Positions 16,012 to 25,496 of a DNA stretch of 64,000 nucleotides are shown in pieces (positions within the stretch are counted from its first letter, which is position 1; every line of letters starts with the position of its first letter). The DNA comes from Janthinobacterium agaricidamnosum NBRC 102515 = DSM 9628 (GTDB taxonomy: Bacteria; Pseudomonadota; Gammaproteobacteria; Burkholderiales; Burkholderiaceae_D). The stretch covers positions 3,575,101-3,639,100 of the forward strand of contig NZ_HG322949.1 of assembly GCF_000723165.1 (NCBI RefSeq), in the 5' to 3' direction. The translations under genes and the position numbers were made by a program. The notes below the pieces were generated by a model. That model was not told where the DNA came from, ran no database searches, and was given only the letters and a program-made list of their open reading frames with translations.

Positions 16012-18153
16012 TCAAGCGGCGCCAGCCTCCGGCAATGGAATCCGCATGCTCAGGCAGCAACCTTCGCCATGACCGCCGGCGCCCAGTGCCGGGGCGCGGC
16101 CGGGACCGACGATAAACTCGCCGCCCAGCGCGCTGACCCGTTCGGCAATGCCGATCAGGCCGAAACACTGTTTCTTGCCGCGCTGTTCAGGCGTGATGCC
16201 GATGCCATCGTCGGAAATGAGCAGGCTCAAGCCGTCGGCGTCCAGGCTCAGCTCGATTTCCGCACTGGAAGCGCGGGCGTGGCGCGTAACGTTGCTGAGC
16301 GCTTCTTGCACGATGCGGAACAGCACGATGGCGGTGGCGCTGCCGACCGCGCCGAAAATCGCTTCATCGCGCACTTTCAAGCGGCAGGCGATGCCGCTGC
16401 GCTTGTTAAAATCCTGGATTTGCCACTCGATCGCCGCCTGCAACCCCAGGTCCAGCGCCATCGGCCGTAATTCATTCATGATGCCGCGCACGCTTTTGAT
16501 GGTGGTGTCGACATTGTCGAGCACCGCCGCGACGCGCCGGTGCAAGCGTGGATGGGATTGCTCGGTGCGCGCGCCCAGCATCGAGATATCGATCCGCAGC
16601 GCCAGCAGGTTTTGCCCCAGCTCATCATGGATATCGCGCGAAATGCGTTGCCGCTCGTCTTCCTTGGCCGTCTCCAGGTGCAGCGCCAACTGGCGCAACT
16701 GGGCATGCGACTTCAACAGCGCGCTTTCCATGCTCTTGCGTTCGGTAATGTCGGTATGCGACACCACCACCCGCAAAACGCCGGCCTCGGAAAAGCGGCT
16801 GACCTTGGCTTGCGACCAGCGCGGTCCGGTATGGGTCAGGAATTCGTATTCGACAGTGAAGGTGTCCAGCGCACCACGGCAGACGCTGCGTATGCCGGCC
16901 GCCAGGTCGTGGCCGGCCCCGTGCTGCCAGCGCGGATCGGTTTCGCAATGGCGCAGATAATGAATTTCTGTGCCGACATGGCCAGCAAACGCATAACACG
17001 CCTGGTTGGCGTACACCACGGCGCCGCTGTCGTCGAGCACCAGCACGCGGTCCGACAGCGAATCGATGGTCGAGTGAAAAAAACGCTCGGCCTGGCGCAG
17101 CGCCACTTCGGCCCGTTCGCGTTCGGCGATTTCCTGTTGCAGCAACTGGTTGGCTTGCAGCAATTCGGCGGTGCGCTCGATGACCCGCACATCCAGTTCA
17201 TGGTGCAATTCGCGCAGCGAGGTTTCCGCCAGCTTGCGTTCGGTGATATCGGAAAACACGCCGACGAAATTGGCCACGCCGCCCTCCGGCGTGCGCATCT
17301 GGGTGATCGACAGCCATTCGACGTAGCGTTCGCCGCTCTTGCGCCGGTTCACCAGTTCGCCCTGCCAGCTGCCGTCGCGCGTCAAGCCGGTCCACATATC
17401 GTGGTACAAAGGCGCCATGTCGCTGGCGCCGCCGAGGAAGGACGGATCGCGGCCGATCGCCTCTTCCGCCAGGTAGCCGGTGATACTGGTGAATGCCGGG
17501 TTGACCGAGATGATGCGGTTGGCGGCGTCGGTCACCAGCACGCCTTCCTTGATGCTGTCGAGTATCACAAAGGCCTGGCGCAACGCCGATTCGCGCACAT
17601 CCTGGTCGCCCAGGTCGGTGACGATCATGCGCACGCTGCCGCCGTCCGGATCGACATTGGCTTCGATCCGCACCGCGCCGTTCGGCACACTGTCCGCCCC
17701 GTCGAACAAGCTGGTTTCCAGCACTTGCCGCACGCCGCTGTGATACACCGTGTCGATGAACTGGCGGAAGCGCGCCTGGCCTTGCGGCGCAATGAATTGC
17801 TCGAACGATAAATCCAGCAATTGCTGCTGCACCCGTTTCAGCAACGTTGCGGCAGCCACGTTGGCGCGCGAAATGCGGCCGGCCCGGTCGATCGAAAAAT
17901 ACGCCATCGGCGCCAATTCATACAATTGCGCATACATGGCCCAGCCGTTTTCAAACTCTTCGTTGATTTGCTGCAGTTCGGCCAGCGCGGCGCCCTGCAT
18001 TTCCAGTTCGATCTGGCTGACTTGCAGTTCATGCCATTGTTTCAATACATCCTGATTCGACTTGCCCGCCATGATAGCTCTTTCGGAAAGCAGCACTTCC
18101 GCCTGTTCCCGCAAGCGCGCCGTATTCAAGGCAGGGTCGAATGCATCATTCAT
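16012..18153 (-). CDS. Multi-PAS sensor histidine kinase, NarX/HisKA_3 type
   Basis: 713 residues from ATG 18153, which overlaps the stop of the upstream CheB-CheR gene as ATGA. A coiled N-terminus (about 10-75) is followed by three PAS domains (about 85-200, 210-335, 370-490), with PAC ends VGVFSDITERK and VVSHTDITERK. The dimerisation/phosphoacceptor region DERQRISRDIHDELGQNL and a C-terminal HATPase with DDGIGITPEQRG and FGLIGIAERV place it with the NarX/DegS kinases. No membrane segment or signal peptide is seen, so it is cytosolic. A NarL-type regulator would be its partner but none is encoded nearby. Confidence 0.88.
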   Translation of the reverse strand: MNDAFDPALNTARLREQAEVLLSERAIMAGKSNQDVLKQWHELQVSQIELEMQGAALAELQQINEEFENGWAMYAQLYELAPMAYFSIDRAGRISRANVAAATLLKRVQQQLLDLSFEQFIAPQGQARFRQFIDTVYHSGVRQVLETSLFDGADSVPNGAVRIEANVDPDGGSVRMIVTDLGDQDVRESALRQAFVILDSIKEGVLVTDAANRIISVNPAFTSITGYLAEEAIGRDPSFLGGASDMAPLYHDMWTGLTRDGSWQGELVNRRKSGERYVEWLSITQMRTPEGGVANFVGVFSDITERKLAETSLRELHHELDVRVIERTAELLQANQLLQQEIAERERAEVALRQAERFFHSTIDSLSDRVLVLDDSGAVVYANQACYAFAGHVGTEIHYLRHCETDPRWQHGAGHDLAAGIRSVCRGALDTFTVEYEFLTHTGPRWSQAKVSRFSEAGVLRVVVSHTDITERKSMESALLKSHAQLRQLALHLETAKEDERQRISRDIHDELGQNLLALRIDISMLGARTEQSHPRLHRRVAAVLDNVDTTIKSVRGIMNELRPMALDLGLQAAIEWQIQDFNKRSGIACRLKVRDEAIFGAVGSATAIVLFRIVQEALSNVTRHARASSAEIELSLDADGLSLLISDDGIGITPEQRGKKQCFGLIGIAERVSALGGEFIVGPGRAPALGAGGHGEGCCLSMRIPLPEAGAA

Positions 18154-20765
18154 TTTTCGTTTTCCGTAGGTAACTGGCCCTGGGCTTGCATCAAGCGCCA
18201 TTGCGCTTCTATTAGTTTTGATTCAGTAATATTAATGAACGTTACCACTACCCCGTCAATCACGTTTTCAATCGTGCGGTAGGGCATGATGCGCACGTTG
18301 TACCAGCGCCCGTTGCGGGTCGGCACCTGGCGCTCGGAAAACACCAGGCTGCGCATCACTTCCAGCGCATCGGTTTCCAGGTCGGGATAGTCGAGTTCGT
18401 GCACGATATCGCTCAGCGGACGCCGCAAATCGCTCTGGATCAGCTTGTAGATTTGCGTGGCCGGCGCCGTGAAACGGCGGATCCGCAAGCCGCTGTCGAG
18501 GAAAATGGTAGCGATGTCCGTGCTGTTGAGCAAGTTTTTCATGTCGCTGTTCACCAGCGATAAATCGTCGACTTTCGATTGCAGCTCGGCATTGACCGTA
18601 TACAACTCCTCATTCAGCGACTGCATTTCCTCTTTCGAGGTGGTCAATTCCTCATTAGCGGACTGCAATTCTTCATTGGTCGACTGCAATTCCTCGTTGG
18701 CCGACTTGAGTTCTTCGCGCGAGGTTTGCATTTCATCGCGCACCGCCTGGATTTCCAGACGCGCCTGGGCCAGCTGTTGTTCCAGCTCCAGCACCTTCGG
18801 ATTCGGCGAACGCCCGCTTTTCACTTCCGGCAACATCGGCGCGCTGGAAAAGGTCAGGAATACCATGCCTTGCAGGGATTCCGGCTGGGTCAGCGCTTCG
18901 GCGCTCAATTCCACGCCCTGCGACAAGCCGAGATGATCCTTGACCACCAGCCCCTTCAGGCGCACCACGCCCTCGGTTTGCAAGGCTTGCTTGATCAGGC
19001 CGGCCAGCTCGTAGCGCATGCCGTCGCGCGCCATCGCGTGGATATTCCAGTTGGCCTTGCCGGCCGCCGGTTCCAGGAAGGCGCCGGTGCGGCCATTGAT
19101 GAACAGGATATCGCCATCCTGGTTTAGCAAGGCGGCAGCTGGAGAATATTTCTGGAGCAACAGTTGCTCGACATGGGATTGGATCTTGCCAGGCATAGTG
19201 GTCTCTCTCGATTCGCTGGGTGTAGGGGGGGACGCCGCCGACAGCTTGGTCGGAAAATAGGTCGGCAAGCGCTGCCGCGCCAGGTTATCGAGGCGCCGGT
19301 ACAAACGGGTCGAGGTGGTCAGCGGCGCGAACAGGTCCGAAAAATGACCGGGCGTGTCTGCACTGCCCAGCAATAACAGCCCGTCGCGGTTCAACGCATA
19401 ATGGAACAAGGGTATCAGACGCTGCTGCAACTTGACGTTCAGGTAAATCAGTAAATTACGGCAGCACAGGATATCCAGCTTGGTGAACGGCGGATCGGAA
19501 ATCACATTTTGCTGGGCAAAGATGATGGTGTTGCGGATTTCCTTCTTGACGTGATAACCGTTTTTTTCAAACACGAAAAACCGTTTCAGGCGCTCCGCCG
19601 ACACGTCGCTGTTGATATTTTGCGAGAAACGTCCCTGGCGCGCGCGGTCGATCGCATCGTCCGACAAGTCGGTGGCGAAAATCTGCAGCGAATACTTGGA
19701 GGGCGGATTGATCGCCGCCACCACTTCGCTGAACACCATCGCCAGCGAATACGCTTCTTCGCCGGTGGAACAGGCCGGTATCCACGCCTTGAAAGCGCCC
19801 CCTTCGGGATGCGACGCCAGCAGTTGCGGCAAGGCGACGATTTTCAAATAATCCCACACCTTGGAGTCGCGGAAAAAGCTGGTCACGCCGATCAGCAATT
19901 CCTTGAACAAGAGGTCGATTTCACCGGAATTGAGCCGCAAATACGGCACGTACTGTTCCATCGACTCCATTTGAAACAAACTCATGCGCCGTTCGATGCG
20001 GCGCAACACGGTATTCAATTTGTAGTCGCTGAAACTGTTGCCGGTATGTTCGCTCAACAAGGACATGATTTCTTGCAGCGAGTTCTTGTCGCTGGCGTCG
20101 TCGCGCAAGGCCAGGAAACTGCTGCGCGACAGATAGGCGATGATTTTTTCCGGCATCTTGTCCGGCAATTCCACCACATCGACCACCTCGGCGCTGATCG
20201 CGCTTTGCGGCATATGGTCGAACTTGGCCGAATCGGGCAATTGCGCCAGCGTCAAGCCGCCCTGCTCGCGGATCGCCTTCAAGCCCGCCGTGCCGTCGGC
20301 GCCCATGCCGGAAAACACCGCGCCAACCGCCAGTTCGCCGCGTTCGCTGGCCAGCGCCGTGAAAAACAGATCGATCGGCAAGCGGTGGCCGCGCTTGCGC
20401 ACCGGCTCGCTGACGACAAAGCGGTTATTGGCGATGCCCAGGTCGGCATTCGGCGGGATCACATAGATATTATTGGGCCGCAACTCGGTCTGGTGCGTAA
20501 TCTCCGCCACCGGGATGCTGGTGGCGCGCCGCAGCAATTCCGCCAGCATCGCCTTGTGGGTCGGATCCAGGTGCTGGATCACCACATACGCCACGCCGCT
20601 GGTTTGCGACACATTGGACAGGAAAGCGATGATCGGATCCAGGCCGCCGGCCGACGCGCCGATCGCCACCACCGGGAACAGTACCGGCGGCGTTTCCTTG
20701 GCGCGGCTGGCGCGTGGCGCGGCCGGGCGTTTAGCGGGAGCCTTGCTGCGCTTGATGCTGGTCAT
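18150..20765 (-). CDS. CheB-CheR-coiled coil-PAS fusion protein
   Basis: 871 residues from ATG 20765. CheB-type methylesterase (about 30-210): nucleophile in GASAGGLDPI, IQHLDPTHKAML, GMGADGTAGLKAI. CheR methyltransferase (about 225-480): RRIERRMSLFQM, WIPACSTGEEAYSLAM, CCRNLLIYLN. A long heptad-repeat coiled coil (about 640-735) with recurring SANEELQSTNEELQ units follows, and a C-terminal PAS (about 740-860). No REC domain is present, so the esterase half is not gated by phosphorylation. Such fusions occur beside hybrid or NarX-type kinases and probably sense and adapt outside the flagellar system. Coupled to the kinase gene downstream. Confidence 0.9.
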   Translation of the reverse strand: MTSIKRSKAPAKRPAAPRASRAKETPPVLFPVVAIGASAGGLDPIIAFLSNVSQTSGVAYVVIQHLDPTHKAMLAELLRRATSIPVAEITHQTELRPNNIYVIPPNADLGIANNRFVVSEPVRKRGHRLPIDLFFTALASERGELAVGAVFSGMGADGTAGLKAIREQGGLTLAQLPDSAKFDHMPQSAISAEVVDVVELPDKMPEKIIAYLSRSSFLALRDDASDKNSLQEIMSLLSEHTGNSFSDYKLNTVLRRIERRMSLFQMESMEQYVPYLRLNSGEIDLLFKELLIGVTSFFRDSKVWDYLKIVALPQLLASHPEGGAFKAWIPACSTGEEAYSLAMVFSEVVAAINPPSKYSLQIFATDLSDDAIDRARQGRFSQNINSDVSAERLKRFFVFEKNGYHVKKEIRNTIIFAQQNVISDPPFTKLDILCCRNLLIYLNVKLQQRLIPLFHYALNRDGLLLLGSADTPGHFSDLFAPLTTSTRLYRRLDNLARQRLPTYFPTKLSAASPPTPSESRETTMPGKIQSHVEQLLLQKYSPAAALLNQDGDILFINGRTGAFLEPAAGKANWNIHAMARDGMRYELAGLIKQALQTEGVVRLKGLVVKDHLGLSQGVELSAEALTQPESLQGMVFLTFSSAPMLPEVKSGRSPNPKVLELEQQLAQARLEIQAVRDEMQTSREELKSANEELQSTNEELQSANEELTTSKEEMQSLNEELYTVNAELQSKVDDLSLVNSDMKNLLNSTDIATIFLDSGLRIRRFTAPATQIYKLIQSDLRRPLSDIVHELDYPDLETDALEVMRSLVFSERQVPTRNGRWYNVRIMPYRTIENVIDGVVVTFINITESKLIEAQWRLMQAQGQLPTENEK

Positions 20766-20880
20766 GGTGCAAACATCCGGTGTAGCCTGTAAAAAATGCA
20801 ATTTCACATTTTACACGCGCGCCGCACCGGCCAGTCCCCAGCCTGCCGATTTAAGGCTAAATTCACGCTAAATATTCACA

Positions 20881-22290
20881 CTATTGCGGCGCATGCCAGC
20901 CGCCGCCCAGCGCCTGGATCAGGAGCACCGCCGCGTTCTGGCGGTCGGCTTGCGACTGCACCAGCGCGCGGCGCGCCGACAAGGCCGTCACCTGGGCCGC
21001 CACCACGTCGGAATAACTGACCTGGCCGGCGCGGTAGCGGTTCAGCAATTGCACCTCGACTTCATCGGCCGCGCTGGACGCCTGTTGCAGGAACACTTGC
21101 TGTTCGTTCAGCACGCGGGTCGCCGTCAACTGGTCTTCCACCGCGCCGAAGGCGGTCAGCACCGTTTGCCGGTAACGCGCCACCGCGCCATCGTAGGCGG
21201 CCTTGGCCGAATCGACGCCCGCCTCGGTGGCGCCGGCATTGAAGATCGTTTGCGCGGCCGACACGCCGAGCGACCACAGGCTGTTCGATGCATTCAACAA
21301 GTCGCCGACCCGGCTCGCGCCGCTGCCGTAGGAACCGGTCAGGTTCAGGCTCGGAAAGTAGGCGGCGCGGGCGATGCCGATCTGTTCGTTGGCGGCCGCC
21401 ACGCGGCGCTCGGCGGCGGCGATGTCGGGACGGCGCTGCAGCAGCGCCGAAGGCACGCCCGGCGGCACTTCCGGCACCACCACCTTCCACGGCGCGGCGG
21501 CCAGGCTGAACTCGGCCGGCGCCTTGCCCAGCAATAAGGCGATCGCATGTTCCAGCTGGGCCCGCTGGCGGGTCTGGGCCAGGCTGTCGTTTTGCGCATT
21601 GGCCAGCTGGGTTTGCGCTTGCAGCAGGTCCGACTTGGCGGCGATGCCGGCCTCGAAACGGTTGCGCGTGATGTCCAGCACGCGGCGGTAGCCGGCGATG
21701 GTTTGATCGAGCAGCGCCAATTGGGCGTCAGCCTGGCGCAGCGAAAAATAATTGGTCGCCAGCTCGCCCTGGGCCGACAAACGCGCCGCCGCCAGGTCGG
21801 CCGCGCTGGCTTGCGCGCTGGCCTCGGCGTTGCCGACACCGGCGCCCAGACGGCCCCAGAGATCCGGTTCCCAGCTGGCGCCCAGCGCCGCCTTGAAGTT
21901 ATTACCGGTCTCCTGCACCGCATTGCCGCCGGAACGGGCGGCGCTGCCGCTCAGGCTGACGCTCGGGAACAGCCCGGCGCGCTGCTGGCGCACCAGCGCG
22001 CGCGCCTGCTGATACGCGGCGACCGAGGCGGCCACGTTCTGGTTCGAGATATCGATCCCCTCGGCCAGCTGGTTCAGCAGCGGATCGCCGAACAGCGTCC
22101 ACCACGGCCCGCGCTCCAGCGCATCGGCCGGCGCGGCGGCGACCCAGCCCTCGGCTTCCTTGTACACCACCGGCGCGGCGGCGGCCGGCAATTGGTAGGC
22201 CGGGCCGACGGCGCAGCCGGCCAGCAGGATGGCGCTGGCCAGGGCCAGCAAATGGGGACGCAATGGAGTCGGATGCATGGTTTGTTTCAT
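20881..22290 (-). CDS. NodT-family outer-membrane efflux factor
   Basis: 469 residues from ATG 22290, which overlaps the upstream pump stop as ATGA. A lipoprotein signal (ASAILLAGCAVGPAY) with lipobox LAGC is followed by two OEP repeats (about 60-255 and 280-460; SDLLQAQTQLANAQNDSLAQ, LLQRRPDIAAAERRVAAAN). It forms the TolC-like trimeric exit channel for the mdtABC-type pump encoded just upstream in the same operon. Confidence 0.9.
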   Translation of the reverse strand: MKQTMHPTPLRPHLLALASAILLAGCAVGPAYQLPAAAAPVVYKEAEGWVAAAPADALERGPWWTLFGDPLLNQLAEGIDISNQNVAASVAAYQQARALVRQQRAGLFPSVSLSGSAARSGGNAVQETGNNFKAALGASWEPDLWGRLGAGVGNAEASAQASAADLAAARLSAQGELATNYFSLRQADAQLALLDQTIAGYRRVLDITRNRFEAGIAAKSDLLQAQTQLANAQNDSLAQTRQRAQLEHAIALLLGKAPAEFSLAAAPWKVVVPEVPPGVPSALLQRRPDIAAAERRVAAANEQIGIARAAYFPSLNLTGSYGSGASRVGDLLNASNSLWSLGVSAAQTIFNAGATEAGVDSAKAAYDGAVARYRQTVLTAFGAVEDQLTATRVLNEQQVFLQQASSAADEVEVQLLNRYRAGQVSYSDVVAAQVTALSARRALVQSQADRQNAAVLLIQALGGGWHAPQ

Positions 22291-25200
22291 GATGGTGTGG
22301 CAGGCGCGCTGCCCTGCGGATCGGATGGATGGATGCGGCTCAGTTGCTGCTCGCCGGCGCCGCGGCGGCGCAGCTTGTCGAGCAGGATGTACACCACCGG
22401 GGTGGTCAGCAAGGTCAGCACCTGGCTGGCGACCAGGCCGCCGATGATGGCGATGCCCAGCGGCTGGCGCAATTCGGAACCTTCGCCGAAACCGATCGCC
22501 AGCGGCAAGGCGCCCAGCGCCGCCGCCAGCGTGGTCATCAAAATAGGCCGGAAGCGCAGCAGGCACGCTTCGCGCACCGCTTCCAGCGCACCCAGGCCGC
22601 GCGAACGCTCCGCCTCCAGCGCGAAGTCGATGATCAGGATGGCGTTTTTCTTGACGATGCCGATCAGCAGGAATACCCCGATCAGCGCGATGATCGAAAA
22701 CTCCATCTTGAACAGCAGCAGCGCCAGCACCGCGCCGACGCCGGCCGACGGCAGCGTCGACAGCACCGTCACCGGGTGCACCAGGCTTTCATACAAAATG
22801 CCCAGCACGATATAGATCACCACGATGGCGGCCAGGATCAGCAGCGGCTGTTCCTTGTTGCTGTCTTGCGCGCTGCGCGCCGTGCCCTGGAAGCTGCCGC
22901 GCACGTTTTGCGGCATGCCGATGTCGGCCTCGGCCTGGCGCACCGCCGCTTCGCCGTCGCTCAGGCTGTAGCCGTCGACCAGGTTGAACGACACCGTGGT
23001 CGCCAGTTCCGCATCCTGGTGGTTGACCGAGGTCGGCGTCGAGCGTTCGGCGAAACTGCTGATCGCCGACAGCGGCACCATGGTGGTGGCCGCCGTGCTC
23101 AGCGCCTGGCCGCTGGACGGGTCGCGCAAGGCGGTGGTATTGACCGAGGTCGGCGCCGCCGTGCCCTTGGCCGGCACGTACACGTCGCGCAGCGCTTCCG
23201 GGCTTTGCGCATAGGCCGGCGCCACTTCCATGATCACGTGGTACTGGTTCAATTCGCTGTAGATGGTCGCCACCTGGCGCTGGCCGAAGCTGTTGTACAG
23301 CGCATTGTCGACGTCGCGCACCTGTACCCCGAGCCGGGTGGCGCTTTGCTTGTCGATGTCGACGAAGGTTTCCACGCCGTTCTCGGCCTGGTCGGTATCG
23401 ACGTCGATCAAGGCCGGCTGGGTCTTCATGCTGTCGGCCAGCTTGCCGGCCCAGCGTTTCAGGTCGGCCGCGTTATCGCTCTTCAGCGTGTATTGATAGG
23501 TCGAATTGCTTTGCCGCCCGCCCATGCGCAAATCCTGCACCGGGTTCAGGAACAGCGACACGCCGGTCACTTTCGCCAGTTGCGGACGCAGCCGGGCGAT
23601 CACCGCCTGGCCCTTGTCGCTGCGCTCGGACGCCGGTTTCAAATTGATGAACATGAAACCGCCGCCGGCCCTTGAACCGCCGGTAAAACCGACCACCGTG
23701 GCCACCGCCGGATCGGCCTTGATGATCTCGACCAGCTGGCGCAATTTGACTTGCATGGCCTGGAACGAGATGCTCTGGTCGGCGCGCAAGCCGCCGTTGA
23801 TCTGGCCGGTATCCTGCTGCGGGAAAAAGCCCTTCGGCGCGGCCGAGAACAGGTACACGTTCAAGCCGACCACGAACACCAGGATCGCCATCACCAGCCA
23901 GACGCTGGACAAGGCCCAGTCCAGGCAATGCTCGTAACCGCGCAGCAGCGCCGCGAAACCCCGCTCGAAGGCGCGCGCGACGCGGCCTTGCGGAGCGTGT
24001 TCCTGGCCGGGTTTCAGCAGCCAGGCGCACATCATCGGCGTGGTGGTCAGCGAAATCAGCAGCGAAATCATCACCGCCGCCGACAGCGTCACGGCGAATT
24101 CGCGGAACAGCCGGCCGACCTGGCCGCCCATGAACAGCAGCGGAATGAACACCGCCACCAGCGACAGGCTGATCGACAGCACGGTGAAGCCCACTTCGCG
24201 CGCCCCCAGCAGCGCCGCCTCGAAACGGCTCATGCCGGCCTCGATATGGCGCGCGGTGTTTTCCAGCACCACGATGGCGTCGTCGACCACGAAGCCGGTG
24301 GCCACCGTCAGCGCCATCAGGCTCAGGTTGTTCAGGCTGAAGCCCAGCAGATACATCACGCCGAAGGTGCCCAGCAGCGACACCACGGTGGCTACCGCCG
24401 GCACGATGGTGGCGCGCACGCTGCGCAGGAAGGCCGACACCACCAGCACCACCAGCAGGATGGAAATGAGCAGCGTGACTTCGATTTCATGCAGCGACGA
24501 GCGGATCGAATTGGTGCTGTCGGTGGCCACCGACAGCTTGATGTCGGGCGGCAGCTGGGCCTGCAATTGCGGCAGCAAGGCGCGCACGCCGTCGACCGTG
24601 GCGATCACGTTGGCGCCCGGCTGGCGCGTGATCAGCACGATCACCGCCGGGTCGCCGTTGAACAGCCCCAGCGTATTGGTGTTTTCGACGCCGTCCTTGA
24701 CTTGCGCCACGTCGTCGAGGCGGATCGCGGCGCCGTCGCGCCAGGCCACCACCAGGCTGCGGTAATCGGCCGCGCTGCGCCCGCCGGTGGCGGTGCTGGC
24801 GGCGGAATAAATCTGCAAACGCCGCTCGTCGCCCTCGATCGCGCCCTTGGGCCGGTTGGCGTTGGTGGCCTGGATCGCGGCACGCACGTCTTCCATCGAC
24901 ACGCCGTAGCGGTTCAGCGCATACGGCAGCAATTCGACGCGCACCGCCGGCAGCGAGCCGCCGCCCAGCTCGACGTCGCCGACGCCCTTGACCTGGGCCA
25001 GCTTTTGCTGCACCAGGTTCGACACCGCGTCGTACACCTGGCCCGGGGTGCGGGTTTTCGAGGTCAGCGCCAGGATGATGGCCGGCGCGTCGGACGGATT
25101 GGCCTTGCGGTAGGTCGGGTTGCTGCGCAAGGTGGCCGGCAAGTCGACCCGGGTGGCGTTGATCGCCGCCTGCACTTCGCGCGCGGCGGCGTCGATATTG

Positions 25201-25496
25201 CGGCTCAGGTCGAATTGCAGGCTGATGCGGGCCGAGCCGGTGCCGGAGCTCGACGTCATTTCATTGACGCCGGCAATCACCCCGAGGCGCCGCTCGAGCG
25301 GCGTGGCGACGCTGGTGGCCATGGTTGCCGGACTGGCGCCGGGCAGGCTGGCGCTGACCGAAATGCTCGGATAATCGACTTGCGGCAGCGGCGACACCGG
25401 CAGCACGAAAAACGCGCCGATGCCGGCCAGCGCGACGCCGATGGTCAGCAGCACGGTGGCGATCGGACGCCGGACGAAAGGGAGCGACAGGTTCAT
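22287..25496 (-). CDS. mdtC: RND multidrug efflux permease, MdtC type
   Basis: 1069 residues with the 12-segment RND plan and two large periplasmic loops. The proton-relay Asp pair is in TGFVVDDAIVVLEN and the second-half motif in IGIVKKNAILIIDFALEAER. The N-terminal VRRPIATVLLTIGVALAGIGAFFVLPVSPLPQVDYP and YRKANPSDAPAII match MdtC rather than MdtB. Its start overlaps the mdtB stop as ATGA. MdtB and MdtC form a mixed trimer that exports bile-salt-like and other amphipathic compounds. Confidence 0.9.
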   Translation of the reverse strand: MNLSLPFVRRPIATVLLTIGVALAGIGAFFVLPVSPLPQVDYPSISVSASLPGASPATMATSVATPLERRLGVIAGVNEMTSSSGTGSARISLQFDLSRNIDAAAREVQAAINATRVDLPATLRSNPTYRKANPSDAPAIILALTSKTRTPGQVYDAVSNLVQQKLAQVKGVGDVELGGGSLPAVRVELLPYALNRYGVSMEDVRAAIQATNANRPKGAIEGDERRLQIYSAASTATGGRSAADYRSLVVAWRDGAAIRLDDVAQVKDGVENTNTLGLFNGDPAVIVLITRQPGANVIATVDGVRALLPQLQAQLPPDIKLSVATDSTNSIRSSLHEIEVTLLISILLVVLVVSAFLRSVRATIVPAVATVVSLLGTFGVMYLLGFSLNNLSLMALTVATGFVVDDAIVVLENTARHIEAGMSRFEAALLGAREVGFTVLSISLSLVAVFIPLLFMGGQVGRLFREFAVTLSAAVMISLLISLTTTPMMCAWLLKPGQEHAPQGRVARAFERGFAALLRGYEHCLDWALSSVWLVMAILVFVVGLNVYLFSAAPKGFFPQQDTGQINGGLRADQSISFQAMQVKLRQLVEIIKADPAVATVVGFTGGSRAGGGFMFINLKPASERSDKGQAVIARLRPQLAKVTGVSLFLNPVQDLRMGGRQSNSTYQYTLKSDNAADLKRWAGKLADSMKTQPALIDVDTDQAENGVETFVDIDKQSATRLGVQVRDVDNALYNSFGQRQVATIYSELNQYHVIMEVAPAYAQSPEALRDVYVPAKGTAAPTSVNTTALRDPSSGQALSTAATTMVPLSAISSFAERSTPTSVNHQDAELATTVSFNLVDGYSLSDGEAAVRQAEADIGMPQNVRGSFQGTARSAQDSNKEQPLLILAAIVVIYIVLGILYESLVHPVTVLSTLPSAGVGAVLALLLFKMEFSIIALIGVFLLIGIVKKNAILIIDFALEAERSRGLGALEAVREACLLRFRPILMTTLAAALGALPLAIGFGEGSELRQPLGIAIIGGLVASQVLTLLTTPVVYILLDKLRRRGAGEQQLSRIHPSDPQGSAPATPS

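Noticed and set aside
18560..18790. Tandem DNA repeat or CRISPR-like array
   Set aside because: The periodicity comes from heptad coding repeats (ANEELQS units) of the coiled coil in the CheB-CheR fusion.
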